A stretch of DNA of 64,000 nucleotides from Gammaproteobacteria bacterium (GCA_029882975.1 JAOUJW010000011.1:62001-126000), one strand, 5' to 3'; shown: positions 18,809-28,212, numbered from the stretch's first letter. Program-made: numbers and translations. Notes: a model not told the origin generated them from the letters alone.

Positions 18809-19740
18809 GACTCCACAGCCTTAATGTGTATGGGTTCAAAAGGTTCTGTCTGCACCAGTTCAATCAATGATTCTTTAATCAATTCCAATATAGCAAGAAA
18901 ACTCACCACTACACCCAAACGACCTTCCTCAGGCGTGAACAGGGACACAAATTCCACAAAACCACCGCCCCGTACCCTGTCCAATACACTGGACATGCGC
19001 TCACGCACCGACAACGGTTCCAGCTGGATATGATGATGAGAATACATATCCGCCCGGTTCAACACATCCTTAAACGCGAACAACAAATCCTTCAACTCCA
19101 CGTGGGGCTGCGGTTTGCTTCGCTCCAACTCAGGTGGATGCACTTCGACTTGGAATACATCCCGATACAGCCGCGGCAAAACAGCCAGATCTTCAGCAGC
19201 AATTTTGTAACGTTCGTATTCCTGCAGTCGCCGAACCAACTCCGCCCTGGGATCGTCTTCATCTTCCTCTGTAATTGGCCGTGGCAACAACATCCGCGAT
19301 TTAATTTCCGCCAGCATGGCTGCCATCACCAAATAATCGGCAGCCAGTTCCAAGTGAAACTCTTTCATCAACTCCACGTACTCTATGTACTGATAGGTGA
19401 TTTCCGCTATAGGAATGTCCAATATATCCAGGTTTTGCCGCTTGATCAGGTATAGCAACAAATCCAACGGCCCTTCGAAGGCTTCGAGGAAAACCTCTAA
19501 AGCATCCGGAGGAATATACAAATCCTGCGGCATCTCAATCATTGCCGCACCGCGTACTTTGGCGATTGGAATCACATTATCGGGTAAGGACTGCATATCA
19601 GTCTGTACCGAGTCCTCGCCCCCAGTTTCGGTCACTGTCGCCTCATTGGCTGTATCGGCATTGGCCTGGGTTTGCGATGGCTCACTCTCCCCCTCACCAG
19701 TACTCGCTTCCTGTTGTTGCGCTAACTCGTCTTCATTCAT
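18805..19740 (-). CDS. scpA: Segregation and condensation protein A
   Basis: A 311-residue kleisin. The conserved core runs from about residue 83: EAFEGPLDLLLYLIKRQN, DIPIAEITYQYIEYVE, YLVMAAMLAEIKSRMLLP, and a C-terminal winged helix (FLAILELIKESLIELVQ). It bridges SMC heads. About 75 N-terminal residues are Glu/Gln/Thr-rich and look disordered, which is longer than usual. The same operon also has an extended ScpB. The 4-bp overlap with scpB and the 30-bp spacing from trpS indicate one operon. Confidence 0.95.
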   Translation of the reverse strand: MNEDELAQQQEASTGEGESEPSQTQANADTANEATVTETGGEDSVQTDMQSLPDNVIPIAKVRGAAMIEMPQDLYIPPDALEVFLEAFEGPLDLLLYLIKRQNLDILDIPIAEITYQYIEYVELMKEFHLELAADYLVMAAMLAEIKSRMLLPRPITEEDEDDPRAELVRRLQEYERYKIAAEDLAVLPRLYRDVFQVEVHPPELERSKPQPHVELKDLLFAFKDVLNRADMYSHHHIQLEPLSVRERMSSVLDRVRGGGFVEFVSLFTPEEGRLGVVVSFLAILELIKESLIELVQTEPFEPIHIKAVES

Positions 19741-19770
19741 GCTATCTGTGCCCCGCCGGTTTGGTCCGGT

Positions 19771-20988
19771 TTACTTATATTCCAGCCCCATAGCTTCTCG
19801 TACTTCGTCCAGCGTATCCTGGGCAACATCCCTGGCCGCTTCGCTGCCTTCGCTGATGATGTTCTGCACCAGTTTGGGATCGTTGATATATTGTTCTGCC
19901 CGCTCCCGAATAGGCTCCAGTTCCTTTAACACACTATCAATAATAGGTTGCTTGCAGTCCACACAGCCAATACTGGCCTGGCGACAACCCTGCTGCACCC
20001 AGTCTCGGGTATCGTCGTTGGAATATACCTGATGTAACTCCCACACCGGACAATTGGCCGGATCACCGGGATCATCCCTGCGGATACGGGCTGGGTCCGT
20101 AGGCATGGTACGCAACTTCTGCTCTATCGCCTTGGGATCCTCCCTCAGGGCAATGGTATTGCCATAAGATTTGGACATTTTTTGACCATCCAACCCCGGC
20201 ATTTTGGACGCATTTGTCAACAACGCTTGGGGCTCGGGGAGGATTATTTTACCGCCCCCTTCCACATATCCAAAGAGTCTTTCGCGATCACCCAGGGTAA
20301 TATTTTGCTGAGTCTCCAACAAGGCTCTGGCGGTTTCCAGCGCCTCATGATCACCCTGTTCCTGGTATTTTCTCCTTAACTCGTTGTATAGCTTAGAATT
20401 TTTCTTTCCCATTTTACGAATAGCGGCTTCGGCTTTTCCTTCAAAATCGGTTTCGCGGCCATAGAGATGGTTAAAACGACGCGCAATTTCCCGGGTCAGC
20501 TCCACATGAGCCACCTGATCCTCTCCTACCGGAACGATTCCGGCTCGATAGATCAATATATCGGCGCTTTGTAATAAGGGGTAGCCTAAAAAACCGTAGG
20601 TGGCCAGATCCTTTTCTTTGAGGGACTCCTGTTGATCTTTATAACTGGGTACCCGCTCCAACCAACTCAATGGGGTGATCATGGACAGCAACAGGTGCAA
20701 TTCCGCATGTTCAGGCACATGAGATTGAATAAAGATTCGTGCCGCTCCCGGATCTACTCCCGCCGCCAACCAATCAATCACATTATCCAGAACACTGGCA
20801 GCAATGACGCTGGTATTGTCGTATTGAGTGGTTAAGGCGTGCCAATCGGCAACAAAGAAAAAACACTCATACTCATGTTGTAAAGTCAGCCAGTTTTTTA
20901 AGACGCCGTGGTAATGCCCTAAGTGCAGCTGCCCGGTTGGGCGCATTCCCGATAATACCCTTTGGTATTGTGTCGGTACCGAACTCAT
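19771..20988 (-). CDS. trpS: Tryptophanyl-tRNA synthetase
   Basis: A 405-residue class Ic synthetase with the HIGH-like TGQLHLGHYHG (about residue 18) and KMSKSYGN (about 254). It is longer than the ~330-residue standard form because of an insertion between the HLYG and PEPQ segments (NSKLYNELRRKYQEQGDHEA...). Long forms occur in Pseudomonas and relatives. It charges tRNA-Trp. The position between yciO and scpA repeats a common gammaproteobacterial arrangement. Confidence 0.96.
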   Translation of the reverse strand: MSSVPTQYQRVLSGMRPTGQLHLGHYHGVLKNWLTLQHEYECFFFVADWHALTTQYDNTSVIAASVLDNVIDWLAAGVDPGAARIFIQSHVPEHAELHLLLSMITPLSWLERVPSYKDQQESLKEKDLATYGFLGYPLLQSADILIYRAGIVPVGEDQVAHVELTREIARRFNHLYGRETDFEGKAEAAIRKMGKKNSKLYNELRRKYQEQGDHEALETARALLETQQNITLGDRERLFGYVEGGGKIILPEPQALLTNASKMPGLDGQKMSKSYGNTIALREDPKAIEQKLRTMPTDPARIRRDDPGDPANCPVWELHQVYSNDDTRDWVQQGCRQASIGCVDCKQPIIDSVLKELEPIRERAEQYINDPKLVQNIISEGSEAARDVAQDTLDEVREAMGLEYK

Positions 20989-21077
20989 TCTTTCCCCTTC
21001 TCTTTATCGTGCAGTTCTTATTAAAAGCCAAACCGGCCAAGAAAACCAGCTATTCTATTTCTGTTTGTGTGGTTATT

Positions 21078-21698
21078 CTAAAACAATGCATCCACATCCC
21101 CGCTGCCTTCACGCAACACCACCGGTTCCTCAGACACCAAATCCACCACGGTCGTAGAGCCCAAACCGCAATACCCCCCGTCGATGACCAAATCCACCTG
21201 ACGTTCCAATAAATCACGGATGCTCAAGGGGTCAGTTTCCGGCATTTCTTCACCGGGAAGTATGAGAGTACTGCTCATCAGTGGTTCACCCAGTTGATCC
21301 AACATGGCGTGAGCAATCACATTATCCGGAACACGCAAACCTATGGTTCTTCTTTTGGGGTTTTGGAGTCGCCGTGGAACCTCGCGTGTTGCCATGAGTA
21401 TAAAAGTATATGGTCCGGGTGTTAATCGTTTCATTAAACGATAAGACGCATTGTCCACTCTGGCATAGGTGGAAACTTCGGATAAATCCTTACAAACCAA
21501 GGTAAAGTTATGTTTATCATCAAGTTTCCTGATACGTCGTATCCGTTCCATAGCGTTTTTATCACCCAGGTGACAACCCAGGGCATAGCCGGAGTCAGTG
21601 GGATACACCACCACACCACCGTCCCGAATAATCTCCACAGCACGTTTGATCAAGCGCGCTTGAGGATCGGTTTCGTGAATCTGCAAAAATTGGCTCAT
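21078..21698 (-). CDS. yciO: YciO: Sua5/YrdC-family (threonylcarbamoyl-AMP synthase-like) protein
   Basis: A 206-residue YrdC-fold protein with VVYPTDSGYALGCHLGD, KLDDKHNFTLVCKDLSE, LTPGPYTFIL and RTIGLRVPDN. Sua5/TsaC make threonylcarbamoyl-AMP for t6A in tRNA. YciO is the paralogue found next to trpS/yciV, and its physiological role is less certain. It sits between the PHP gene and trpS. No clear ribosome-binding site precedes the ATG at 21698, but family alignment starts there. Confidence 0.9.
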   Translation of the reverse strand: MSQFLQIHETDPQARLIKRAVEIIRDGGVVVYPTDSGYALGCHLGDKNAMERIRRIRKLDDKHNFTLVCKDLSEVSTYARVDNASYRLMKRLTPGPYTFILMATREVPRRLQNPKRRTIGLRVPDNVIAHAMLDQLGEPLMSSTLILPGEEMPETDPLSIRDLLERQVDLVIDGGYCGLGSTTVVDLVSEEPVVLREGSGDVDALF

Positions 21699-21760
21699 GG
21701 GAGTTAAGTACTAAAGATGCTGGTTGATGGACTATGATAATTAAACGATGATTGATGGGT

Positions 21761-22606
21761 TTACGTCTGCAATCCAGGCAGCCGGCTCCACACGGGTACA
21801 CACTGATCCGGTAACGGGGGAATGCGACCCAACTCGGCCCAACGCTGCTCTGGGGCGTGAAAATCCGAGCCACACGACGCCAACAAGTCAAATTGCTGCG
21901 CTAATCGCGCCATCGTACCGCATTCATCGACACTATGACTGCTGGAAACCACTTCCAAACCTTCCCCTCCACAATCCCGGAATTCCGCCAACAGGGATCT
22001 CAGCTTGGTAGCACTGAGTTTATAACGTGCCGGATGGGCAATAACAGCCAAACCACCGGCCGCGTGGATCCATTCCAGCGCTGAATTCAAATCTGTCCAT
22101 TGGCCCGGAACATAACCCGGCTTGTTCTTTACCAAAAAGCGTTTGAACACGTCCCGAATATCCTTAGCCCGCCCCTGCTCCACTAAAAAATGGGCAAAAT
22201 GGGTACGACTGATGATTGCACCTGAAGCGTGACGTCTTGCGCCCTCCAAAGCCCCTGGTATTCCTGCTTTTTCCAAGCGCCGGCTAATTTCCTCACCACG
22301 CCAATCTCTGAATTTTCGCAATTCGAGTAAACCTTGCTGCAAACGCGGGTTCTGTGGATCTATTCCCAAGCCCAAAATATGTATGGTTATACCGGACCAC
22401 GAAACCGAAATCTCTACGCCGGGAATCAGCTGAACATCCCACTGCCTGGCACTACGTGAAGCCGCTTCCAAGCCGGCAGTAATGTCATGATCGGTCAAGG
22501 CTAATACGTCCACACCGCACTCCCTCGCTCTTTGGACCAGTGATTCTGGACTCAGGCTACCGTCGGATGCATTGGAATGGCTGTGCAGGTCAAATTTCAA
22601 AGACAT
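21761..22606 (-). CDS. rnm: PHP-domain phosphoesterase (YciV/RNase AM family)
   Basis: A polymerase-and-histidinol-phosphatase domain protein. The metal motif DLHSHSNASDGSLSPE is at the N-terminus, with ALTDHDIT, IPGVEISV, IAHPARYKLS and a terminal GSDFHAPEQ. Characterised relatives are the 5'-3' exoribonuclease RNase AM (YciV/TrpH) and 3',5'-nucleotide bisphosphate phosphatases. The ATG at 22606 (MSLKFDLHSHS, 281 aa) is preferred. An earlier in-frame start at 22657 adds 17 residues with no homology. It heads the yciO-trpS-scpAB-rluB group and diverges from yciB. Confidence 0.88.
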   Translation of the reverse strand: MSLKFDLHSHSNASDGSLSPESLVQRARECGVDVLALTDHDITAGLEAASRSARQWDVQLIPGVEISVSWSGITIHILGLGIDPQNPRLQQGLLELRKFRDWRGEEISRRLEKAGIPGALEGARRHASGAIISRTHFAHFLVEQGRAKDIRDVFKRFLVKNKPGYVPGQWTDLNSALEWIHAAGGLAVIAHPARYKLSATKLRSLLAEFRDCGGEGLEVVSSSHSVDECGTMARLAQQFDLLASCGSDFHAPEQRWAELGRIPPLPDQCVPVWSRLPGLQT

Positions 22607-22756
22607 AAGCGCGCAATCATACCTCAATAAGACAGGCTCTGCATACGAAACCGGCATTTTCTACCGCATTATTGGTGGGATGTGATACAGTATGCGCCTT
22701 CGGCCCGGGGCGTAACCCATGCGACTCATCATCAATAATACACAGTAAGCGGACAC

Positions 22757-23293
22757 ATGAAATTTCTGTTTGATTTTTTCCCTTTAATCCTGTTTTTTGT
22801 CACTTACAAAATGTATGACATCTTTGTAGCAACAGGGGCTGTGATTATCGCCACTATCGCGCAAATGATTTTTTTCTGGGTCAAACACCGACGCCTGGAA
22901 AAGATGCACGTTATCACTCTGGTGCTGGTCGTCGTTTTCGGCGGCGCCACCATACTCTTTCAGGACGAAACCTTTATAAAATGGAAGTTCTCCGTCGTAA
23001 ACTGGCTTTTCGGCCTGGTGTTTCTGGGTTCGCACTTTATCGGTAACAAAACCCTGATCCAACGTATGTTGGACAAACAAATAACCTTGCCCCAATTTGT
23101 CTGGAACCGACTGAATATCAGCTGGGCAGTCTTTTTCATCGCCTTCGGCTTCGCCAATCTTTATGTCATGTTCAACTATGACACGGATACTTGGGTGGAT
23201 TTCAAAACTTTTGGAAATCTCGGCTTAACGCTGTTATTTATCATGGGCCAAGGCATTTACATGCATAAACATTTAAAACCGGAACCCGAATAA
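22757..23293 (+). CDS. yciB: Inner membrane septation protein A
   Basis: A 178-residue hydrophobic protein with about five membrane segments. It opens with the family signature [21 protein letters not shown] and includes [17 protein letters not shown] and [13 protein letters not shown]. YciB (formerly IspA/IspZ) helps maintain envelope integrity and cell division, and interacts with elongation and division proteins in E. coli. It is followed after 2 bp by yciI, and it diverges from the PHP gene. Confidence 0.95.
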   Translation: MKFLFDFFPLILFFVTYKMYDIFVATGAVIIATIAQMIFFWVKHRRLEKMHVITLVLVVVFGGATILFQDETFIKWKFSVVNWLFGLVFLGSHFIGNKTLIQRMLDKQITLPQFVWNRLNISWAVFFIAFGFANLYVMFNYDTDTWVDFKTFGNLGLTLLFIMGQGIYMHKHLKPEPE

Positions 23294-23295
23294 GA

Positions 23296-23595
23296 ATGTT
23301 ATACGCCATTATCAGCGAAGACTGTGCGGACAGTCTGGAAAAACGCAAAGCCACTCGCCCGGCACATCTACAACGCCTTGAAGAACTGAAAAACCAAGGC
23401 CGACTGGTGTTGGCAGGCCCGCATCCGCGCATTGACAGCGATGACCCCGGCGAAGCCGGATTCAGTGGCAGTCTGGTTGTTGCGCAATTCCCTTCTCTGG
23501 AGGAGGCCCAAGCCTGGGCAAATGCGGACCCGTACAAAACAGCAGGCGTCTATGAATCTGTCATTGTAAAACCATTTAAACTGGTACTGCCGTAA
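23296..23595 (+). CDS. yciI: YciI-like protein
   Basis: A 99-residue ferredoxin-like alpha+beta protein of the YCII family. [10 protein letters not shown] is at the N-terminus, a conserved His is in [11 protein letters not shown], and [20 protein letters not shown] and [15 protein letters not shown] follow. The conserved His-Asp pair suggests an enzymatic role, but no substrate is established. It is packed against yciB and precedes the PPIase gene by 27 bp. Confidence 0.9.
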   Translation: MLYAIISEDCADSLEKRKATRPAHLQRLEELKNQGRLVLAGPHPRIDSDDPGEAGFSGSLVVAQFPSLEEAQAWANADPYKTAGVYESVIVKPFKLVLP

Positions 23596-23622
23596 CTGGT
23601 TCGGCAACCAAAAGGAACCTAT

Positions 23623-24435
23623 ATGGACTCGCGCAAACTTTTCATTAATCTGGTCAGCTTTTTCGTGGCGACCGGCGTATTCATCGGCGGTAAACTGGCT
23701 CACAGTGCTGACCTGGGCAAAGATGTCATGGCTGTGGTTAACGGCAAGAAAATCACACTCAGCACCTATGATTCGTATATTAAGCAACGGGGTTTACCAA
23801 AAGACCTGGATCCGACCACGCAACGCGACATGGTACTCAACGAACTCATTAACCGTGAACTCATCTATCAAGATGCCTTACAAAAGAAAGTGGACAAATC
23901 CCAAAACATTCGCACGCTATTGGAAAACGCCCGCCAAAATATAATTGCCGGTGAAATGTTGAGAAAAACCACTGAAGAGGAAATTCCTAAGAAAACCTTA
24001 CAGACGGAATACGAAAACTTCATTAAAACCCTGAACAATCGCGAGTTCAAAGCCAGCCACATTTTGCTGAGCGACAAAAAAACAGCCGAGGATGTGATTG
24101 CCGAATTAAAGAAAGGCGGTAATTTTCAAAAACTGGCCAAAGAAAAGTCCACCGGACCCAGCGGTCCCATGGGAGGAGACCTGGGTTGGTTTCGCTCGGA
24201 ACAGATGGTTAAGCCTTTCGCTGATGCCGTCGCAAACATGAAAAAAGGCACATTCTCAGAGACCCCCGTGAACACTCAGTTTGGCTGGCACGTCATTCTG
24301 CTGGAAGACAGCCGCGCCACCGACACACCGAAATTCGAGGATATGGAAGATCAACTGCGCATGCGGGTACAAAACAAAAGCGTGGAATCTTATATCAATA
24401 GCCTAAGAAAAAAAGCCAAAATAAAAACTCGATAA
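23623..24435 (+). CDS. Periplasmic parvulin-type peptidyl-prolyl isomerase
   Basis: A 270-residue protein with an N-terminal signal or anchor (about 8-26, INLVSFFVATGVFIGG). A SurA-like helical region (DMVLNELINRELIYQDA) and a PpiC domain (about 150-245: FKASHILLSDKKTAEDV, GGDLGWFRSEQMVKPF, TQFGWHVILLED) follow. It should assist folding of exported proteins. It has a good ribosome-binding site (AAGGAA) and ends just before a strong hairpin. Other parvulins (SurA, PpiD) are longer. Confidence 0.9.
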   Translation: MDSRKLFINLVSFFVATGVFIGGKLAHSADLGKDVMAVVNGKKITLSTYDSYIKQRGLPKDLDPTTQRDMVLNELINRELIYQDALQKKVDKSQNIRTLLENARQNIIAGEMLRKTTEEEIPKKTLQTEYENFIKTLNNREFKASHILLSDKKTAEDVIAELKKGGNFQKLAKEKSTGPSGPMGGDLGWFRSEQMVKPFADAVANMKKGTFSETPVNTQFGWHVILLEDSRATDTPKFEDMEDQLRMRVQNKSVESYINSLRKKAKIKTR

Positions 24436-24449
24436 ATTCTTCGATGTCA

Positions 24450-24480
24450 TCCGCATAGGTGAAATCCTCATCTATGCGGA
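24450..24480. terminator. Hairpin between convergent PPIase and kinase genes
   Basis: A 13-bp stem (24450-24462 with 24468-24480, one G-T pair) closes a 5-nt loop in the gap between two convergent genes. There is no T-run on either side, so it may stop transcription with Rho or protect 3' ends rather than act as a classic intrinsic terminator. Confidence 0.55.
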
Positions 24481-24497
24481 ACTCATTCGCCCTAACC

Positions 24498-26771
24498 CTA
24501 CTGTCTTTGCCGATCCAGTAACTTTTGCAATTTTTTCATTCGCTTGTCGTCGGCATCCAATCCTAGTCCCAACTTAATTAACTCCTGTGTAGTCTCGTAT
24601 TGCTTCTGTTTTAAGGTATTGCGACCCAGCAAGTAACAGGCCCTCACTATTAAGGTGGACAGACTTTTGACCAGTTTGTGCTCTGCCGACAGGCCCTGCA
24701 TTTGTTTGAGCAAGCCCTGCGCTTCCCGAATATCCGCCAGGGTCATATCACGTTTTTTTAACATTGCTCGGCCGGTATTATAATGCTGTTTCAGCTCCGC
24801 ATTAATTTCCGCCTCAGTCTTTACCGATGCCGGTACAGGTTCAGGCTTAGGTTCAGGTTTAGCTGTGGCCACTGTCTGGTTTCTTTGTGGGATTTTGGTC
24901 TTAGCTGTGTTCAAACCCTTGGACGCAGACGCTGTAGTAGCTTTCTTTTTAACTACACTCATCGTAATGGGTTTGATTAACTTGGCTTCTTTGGCGGCAG
25001 GACTGCGTGCAGCGGCGTCTTTGGAACCGGAAACCGTTCGGGCTTGTGGCACTGGTTGTTGAGTATTAAGCCGGCTTTGAGTCAGCAATCGTTTCTCGTT
25101 TTGCATAATAATGCGTTCTGTGGATAACCGTTCCTTCTCGGAAGCCAGTCTTTCCTTTTCCTGTTCCAACTGGTCCAGCTGTTCTTGCTCCATGGCCTTA
25201 ATTTTTAGCTTTTCCGATTCCACTTCCTCCAACGCCATTTCCGCCACACGAATTTTCTGCTCTGCCGCCACGCGGTCGGTGATTCCGTTTAATTGCGGAT
25301 GCAATTGAGCCAAGCGGGCCGCATCATCCGCGTAACGCTCGGACTTGGCATATTGCCGCTCACCCACTGCCTTTTTGGACAAATTTAAATAATAATCAGC
25401 CATGCGTCGAATACCGTTGATGGCTTTTTTATTATCCGGCTCCAATTGCAGTACTTTTTTGTAATAGTCCAAAGCACTGCTACCTTGCGGCGCCTCATAC
25501 TCACCCATGGCGTAGGCTTTCTCAGCTTTACCTAACAAACTCCTAACGGTGAAAGTGTCTTTTAAACTGAGGAAGGACAAGGCCGAGCCGGCAACAATCG
25601 CCAACACCAACCATAAGGCATAACTTTTCTTGCCCACCGCTTTTGTCGCTTCAGCCTGCACCACTTGGGTAGGCGCCAATGGGGTTTGGGTTTGGGCTTG
25701 CACCACATCAGCGGGGCTGAGCTTTTCCGTAGTGGGATATACCGCTTTATTCTGGACCGACACCATCGTGTCACCACTGTCAGGTGTTAGTTTAGGGACG
25801 TGAATATCGGACTTTCTATTGGAAATGGCTTTATCTGAAAGTGCCTTGGGTACCACAATAGCCGAAGTTTGGTCAGACACAGCGCGGTCAATGACTCCCG
25901 GTGGTACCGTGCTGCCACTCACATGAGGTTGCACCTGGGACAACTCCAGCGCCCGGATCATATCCCCACAAGACGGAAAACGGTTGGCCGGATCCTTGGC
26001 TAAAGCCTGCATAATCGCCGCCTGGGTTGCTTCACTCACATCCGGATTGAGTTCCCTGATTATCGGGGGTATTTCATCAGTGTGGCGTTTCATAATGGTA
26101 AATTCCGTATCACCACCATCCCGGCTGCCACAAGGCGGTTGTCCGGTTAACATCTCATACAGCACACAAGCACAGCTGTATTGATCACTCCTGCCCGTAA
26201 CGCCCTTCACGGCCTGAATTTGCTCAGGACTCATGTACTCTACAGTTCCCATGAACGTACCCGTGGTCGTTAACCGCTGCTCGCTGGTAAGCAGGACTAT
26301 GCCAAAGTCCGTTAGGTGGGCATTACCATTGAGATCCATGAGAATATTGGAGGGTTTAACATCTCGGTGTATCACACCGCGCCGATGGGCAAAATCCAAG
26401 GCACTGAGCATTTGGCCGGCGATTTGTAAGGTTTCGGCTTCGCTGAAACGCGACTTTTCCCGAATCCAATCTCGTAAGGAACCACAATCCACATGGGACA
26501 TCACCAGACAGTGCTGCCCTTCGCTGGAAAAATAGTCAGAAACAGAAACGATATTAGGGTGATCCAGGTTGGCCATCGTGACCGCTTCGCGTAAAAACCT
26601 GTCCTGAAAATCGGGGTCTTGCGCCAAATGCGCAAACATAAATTTTACTGCGACAATTTTATCCAGTGCAAGGTGTCGCGCACGCCATACCTCGCCAACA
26701 CCACCGGCCCCGATTTTCTCTTCCAACACATAATCTCTGACTGTTTCCCCAATTTGCACGGGCATCTCCAC
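24498..26771 (-). CDS. Transmembrane Ser/Thr protein kinase
   Basis: A 757-residue Hanks-type kinase. It has the glycine loop GAGGVGEV (21-28), ATP Lys in VAVKFM (K43), catalytic HRDVKPSN (135-142), DFG (155-157) and GTVEYMSPEQ. A Pro/Thr/Ser-rich linker leads to one membrane segment (about 384-403). The C-terminal part has a TPR-like unit (ALDYYKKVLQLEPDNKKA), a Glu/Lys coiled coil (about 505-560) and a basic low-complexity stretch. There are no PASTA repeats. All catalytic residues are present, so it should be active. Start: a GTG at 26771 or the ATG two codons later. The ligand and targets are unknown. Confidence 0.92.
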   Translation of the reverse strand: MEMPVQIGETVRDYVLEEKIGAGGVGEVWRARHLALDKIVAVKFMFAHLAQDPDFQDRFLREAVTMANLDHPNIVSVSDYFSSEGQHCLVMSHVDCGSLRDWIREKSRFSEAETLQIAGQMLSALDFAHRRGVIHRDVKPSNILMDLNGNAHLTDFGIVLLTSEQRLTTTGTFMGTVEYMSPEQIQAVKGVTGRSDQYSCACVLYEMLTGQPPCGSRDGGDTEFTIMKRHTDEIPPIIRELNPDVSEATQAAIMQALAKDPANRFPSCGDMIRALELSQVQPHVSGSTVPPGVIDRAVSDQTSAIVVPKALSDKAISNRKSDIHVPKLTPDSGDTMVSVQNKAVYPTTEKLSPADVVQAQTQTPLAPTQVVQAEATKAVGKKSYALWLVLAIVAGSALSFLSLKDTFTVRSLLGKAEKAYAMGEYEAPQGSSALDYYKKVLQLEPDNKKAINGIRRMADYYLNLSKKAVGERQYAKSERYADDAARLAQLHPQLNGITDRVAAEQKIRVAEMALEEVESEKLKIKAMEQEQLDQLEQEKERLASEKERLSTERIIMQNEKRLLTQSRLNTQQPVPQARTVSGSKDAAARSPAAKEAKLIKPITMSVVKKKATTASASKGLNTAKTKIPQRNQTVATAKPEPKPEPVPASVKTEAEINAELKQHYNTGRAMLKKRDMTLADIREAQGLLKQMQGLSAEHKLVKSLSTLIVRACYLLGRNTLKQKQYETTQELIKLGLGLDADDKRMKKLQKLLDRQRQ

Positions 26772-26913
26772 TGCTTCTGGTAACGTCTTTTGTTAACGTC
26801 AATTGGTAACCTAACTTGAATAACAAGCCGCTTCTACTTGTAACGATAAGTATAGCCGCCGATTCCAGCGCGTAAGTTACAAACTACCTGGGACAGTATC
26901 GGATAAAACGCCA

Positions 26914-26955
26914 ATAAAAAAAAGCAGAGCACCCGGGCGGGTCACCCGGGTTTGC
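26914..26955 (-). terminator. Intrinsic terminator after the lipoprotein gene
   Basis: On the minus strand a perfect 7-bp stem (ACCCGGG/CCCGGGT, 26931-26951) is followed a few bases later by eight T. It lies 20 bp past the stop of the lipoprotein gene at 26976. Confidence 0.75.
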
Positions 26956-26975
26956 GCGATTGCGCGGTGATAAAA

Positions 26976-27380
26976 TTAACCGGAGATGCTGTAGATTTCC
27001 CAAGTACTGTTTGTCTTTTTACAACGGTTGAACACATCTTTGGTAATGCGAATAAAATACCCCGGCTTTTCCAGCTGTGCCATTTTCTTTATGTGGGATT
27101 TATCTAAATTCACATCACAACCGGATTTAGTAATTTGCATTTCTTCCAATTGAACCAACACATCTGCTTCCGTCCCCGGGGCAATATCAAAAGTGGCGAT
27201 TTCCGTTCCTGCATTGGGCTGCAAGGAATAAAAACTACTCAAGCTATTGTCATGCATGAACCGGGTTTGAGCAAAAATTCGCTCTCCCGTATTGTTTTCA
27301 ATAACCACCGTTCCCAAACGGTGGGCAGGGGCACAGGCACTAAGCGTGAATAGCAGAAAGATTATAGAAATATATTTCAT
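26976..27380 (-). CDS. Small lipoprotein, function unknown
   Basis: 134 residues. A lipoprotein signal peptide ends in the lipobox LSAC (cysteine at residue 16, MKYISIIFLLFTLSACAP). The mature part has a beta-rich look (GTVVIENNTGERIFAQTRF) and two or three further cysteines. Asp and Lys are not at +2 (Ala), so outer-membrane sorting is expected. GAGGTGG lies 7 nt before the ATG. It is followed by its own terminator and is probably monocistronic. No family recognised. Confidence 0.8.
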   Translation of the reverse strand: MKYISIIFLLFTLSACAPAHRLGTVVIENNTGERIFAQTRFMHDNSLSSFYSLQPNAGTEIATFDIAPGTEADVLVQLEEMQITKSGCDVNLDKSHIKKMAQLEKPGYFIRITKDVFNRCKKTNSTWEIYSISG

Positions 27381-27642
27381 TGTGAAACCACCTCAGAATT
27401 ACATCACAAGTTCTTGGAGGTAAGGAAACCGCATGTAGATTTGTATTTTGAATAAAACCAATGACGGCTAGAGTCCCCAACCCAGACTCATACCATAACA
27501 GAAACTGAACAATAAATAACCACTACAGCTAATAACGTTATAATATATCACCTGTCTTTTATATACTTTTAAATAATATTATTGGGAAAAACTCATCGTA
27601 TTCCAGCCTACCGCCTTTGGTAACCGAGCAGACAAATTCTTT
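27381..27642. other. AT-rich intergenic region without a gene
   Basis: This stretch lies between the lipoprotein start and the end of the decayed gene. It is markedly AT-rich around 27520-27600. It should contain the lipoprotein promoter, but no convincing -35/-10 pair stands out, and no intact ORF is seen. Confidence 0.5.
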
Positions 27643-28150
27643 TCATTCAAAACCAGCCCGCCACACCCCACATGTTAATAGATTGTTGCCTTTCCTCACT
27701 GTTTTCACCCGCCATCGATCAGGAAGAAGACTTTGGGATTGTAAATTCACAGGGGATTTTTCGCTGCACCAGGTTTCCAGCTGACTGTCCGTCGTCACAG
27801 GGACATTATCGCTATCCAAACGTGTATTTTTTTCTGTAATATTTTGCCATTCGTCAAAGTAATGTACACCTCACTTTCTCTTCCGCTCTGCGGAACGGAG
27901 CACTGCAAGGTTACCTTCGTCAGATCCAGTCTCACCTTACGTTGACTGTGCCAATGACCGTCTTTGGTTTGAGATTCTCAGTGCACATTGGACAGTTTCA
28001 ATCCCTTGGAAAAATAATAGTCATGAACTTCTTGATTACACCAAGGGGAGAATTTTGAAAGTGAAGCAAAAAAATTTTTTCATGAGCCCATAAAGGTGCG
28101 GAGGCAGGCAGACAATAACAAAACAACATATTTCGCATAATATTTCGCAT
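27643..28150 (-). pseudogene. Decayed secreted-protein gene (one nonsense codon, two frameshifts)
   Basis: A good ribosome-binding site (GAGAGGT) precedes an ATG at 28150 and a signal-peptide-like start (MRNMLFCYCLPASAPLWA). Coding sense then jumps frame near the A6T7 run at 28068-28080, giving SKFSPWCNQEVHDYYFSKG and, after an in-frame TGA, ESQTKDGHWHSQRKVRLDL and TLQCSVPQSGRES. It jumps again at the A/T run near 27826, giving NITEKNTRLDSDNVP and RWRVKTVRKGNN, and ends at 27643. The pieces read as one ~165-residue secreted protein. Both shifts sit at homopolymers, so sequencing error could explain those, but not the TGA. No family recognised. Confidence 0.6.
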
Positions 28151-28212
28151 AGTCTACCTCTCAACCTATCGCGATTGTTAACAAAGCCTACCGCACTTTG
28201 TTTTTCGCAAAC

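Noticed and set aside
23368-23787. 139-residue minus-strand ORF opposite yciI and the PPIase gene
   Set aside because: It spans two conserved genes on the other strand and shows no family features.
27826-28080. Programmed frameshifting in the decayed gene
   Set aside because: Two different shifts plus an in-frame TGA are better explained by decay (or sequencing error) than by recoding.
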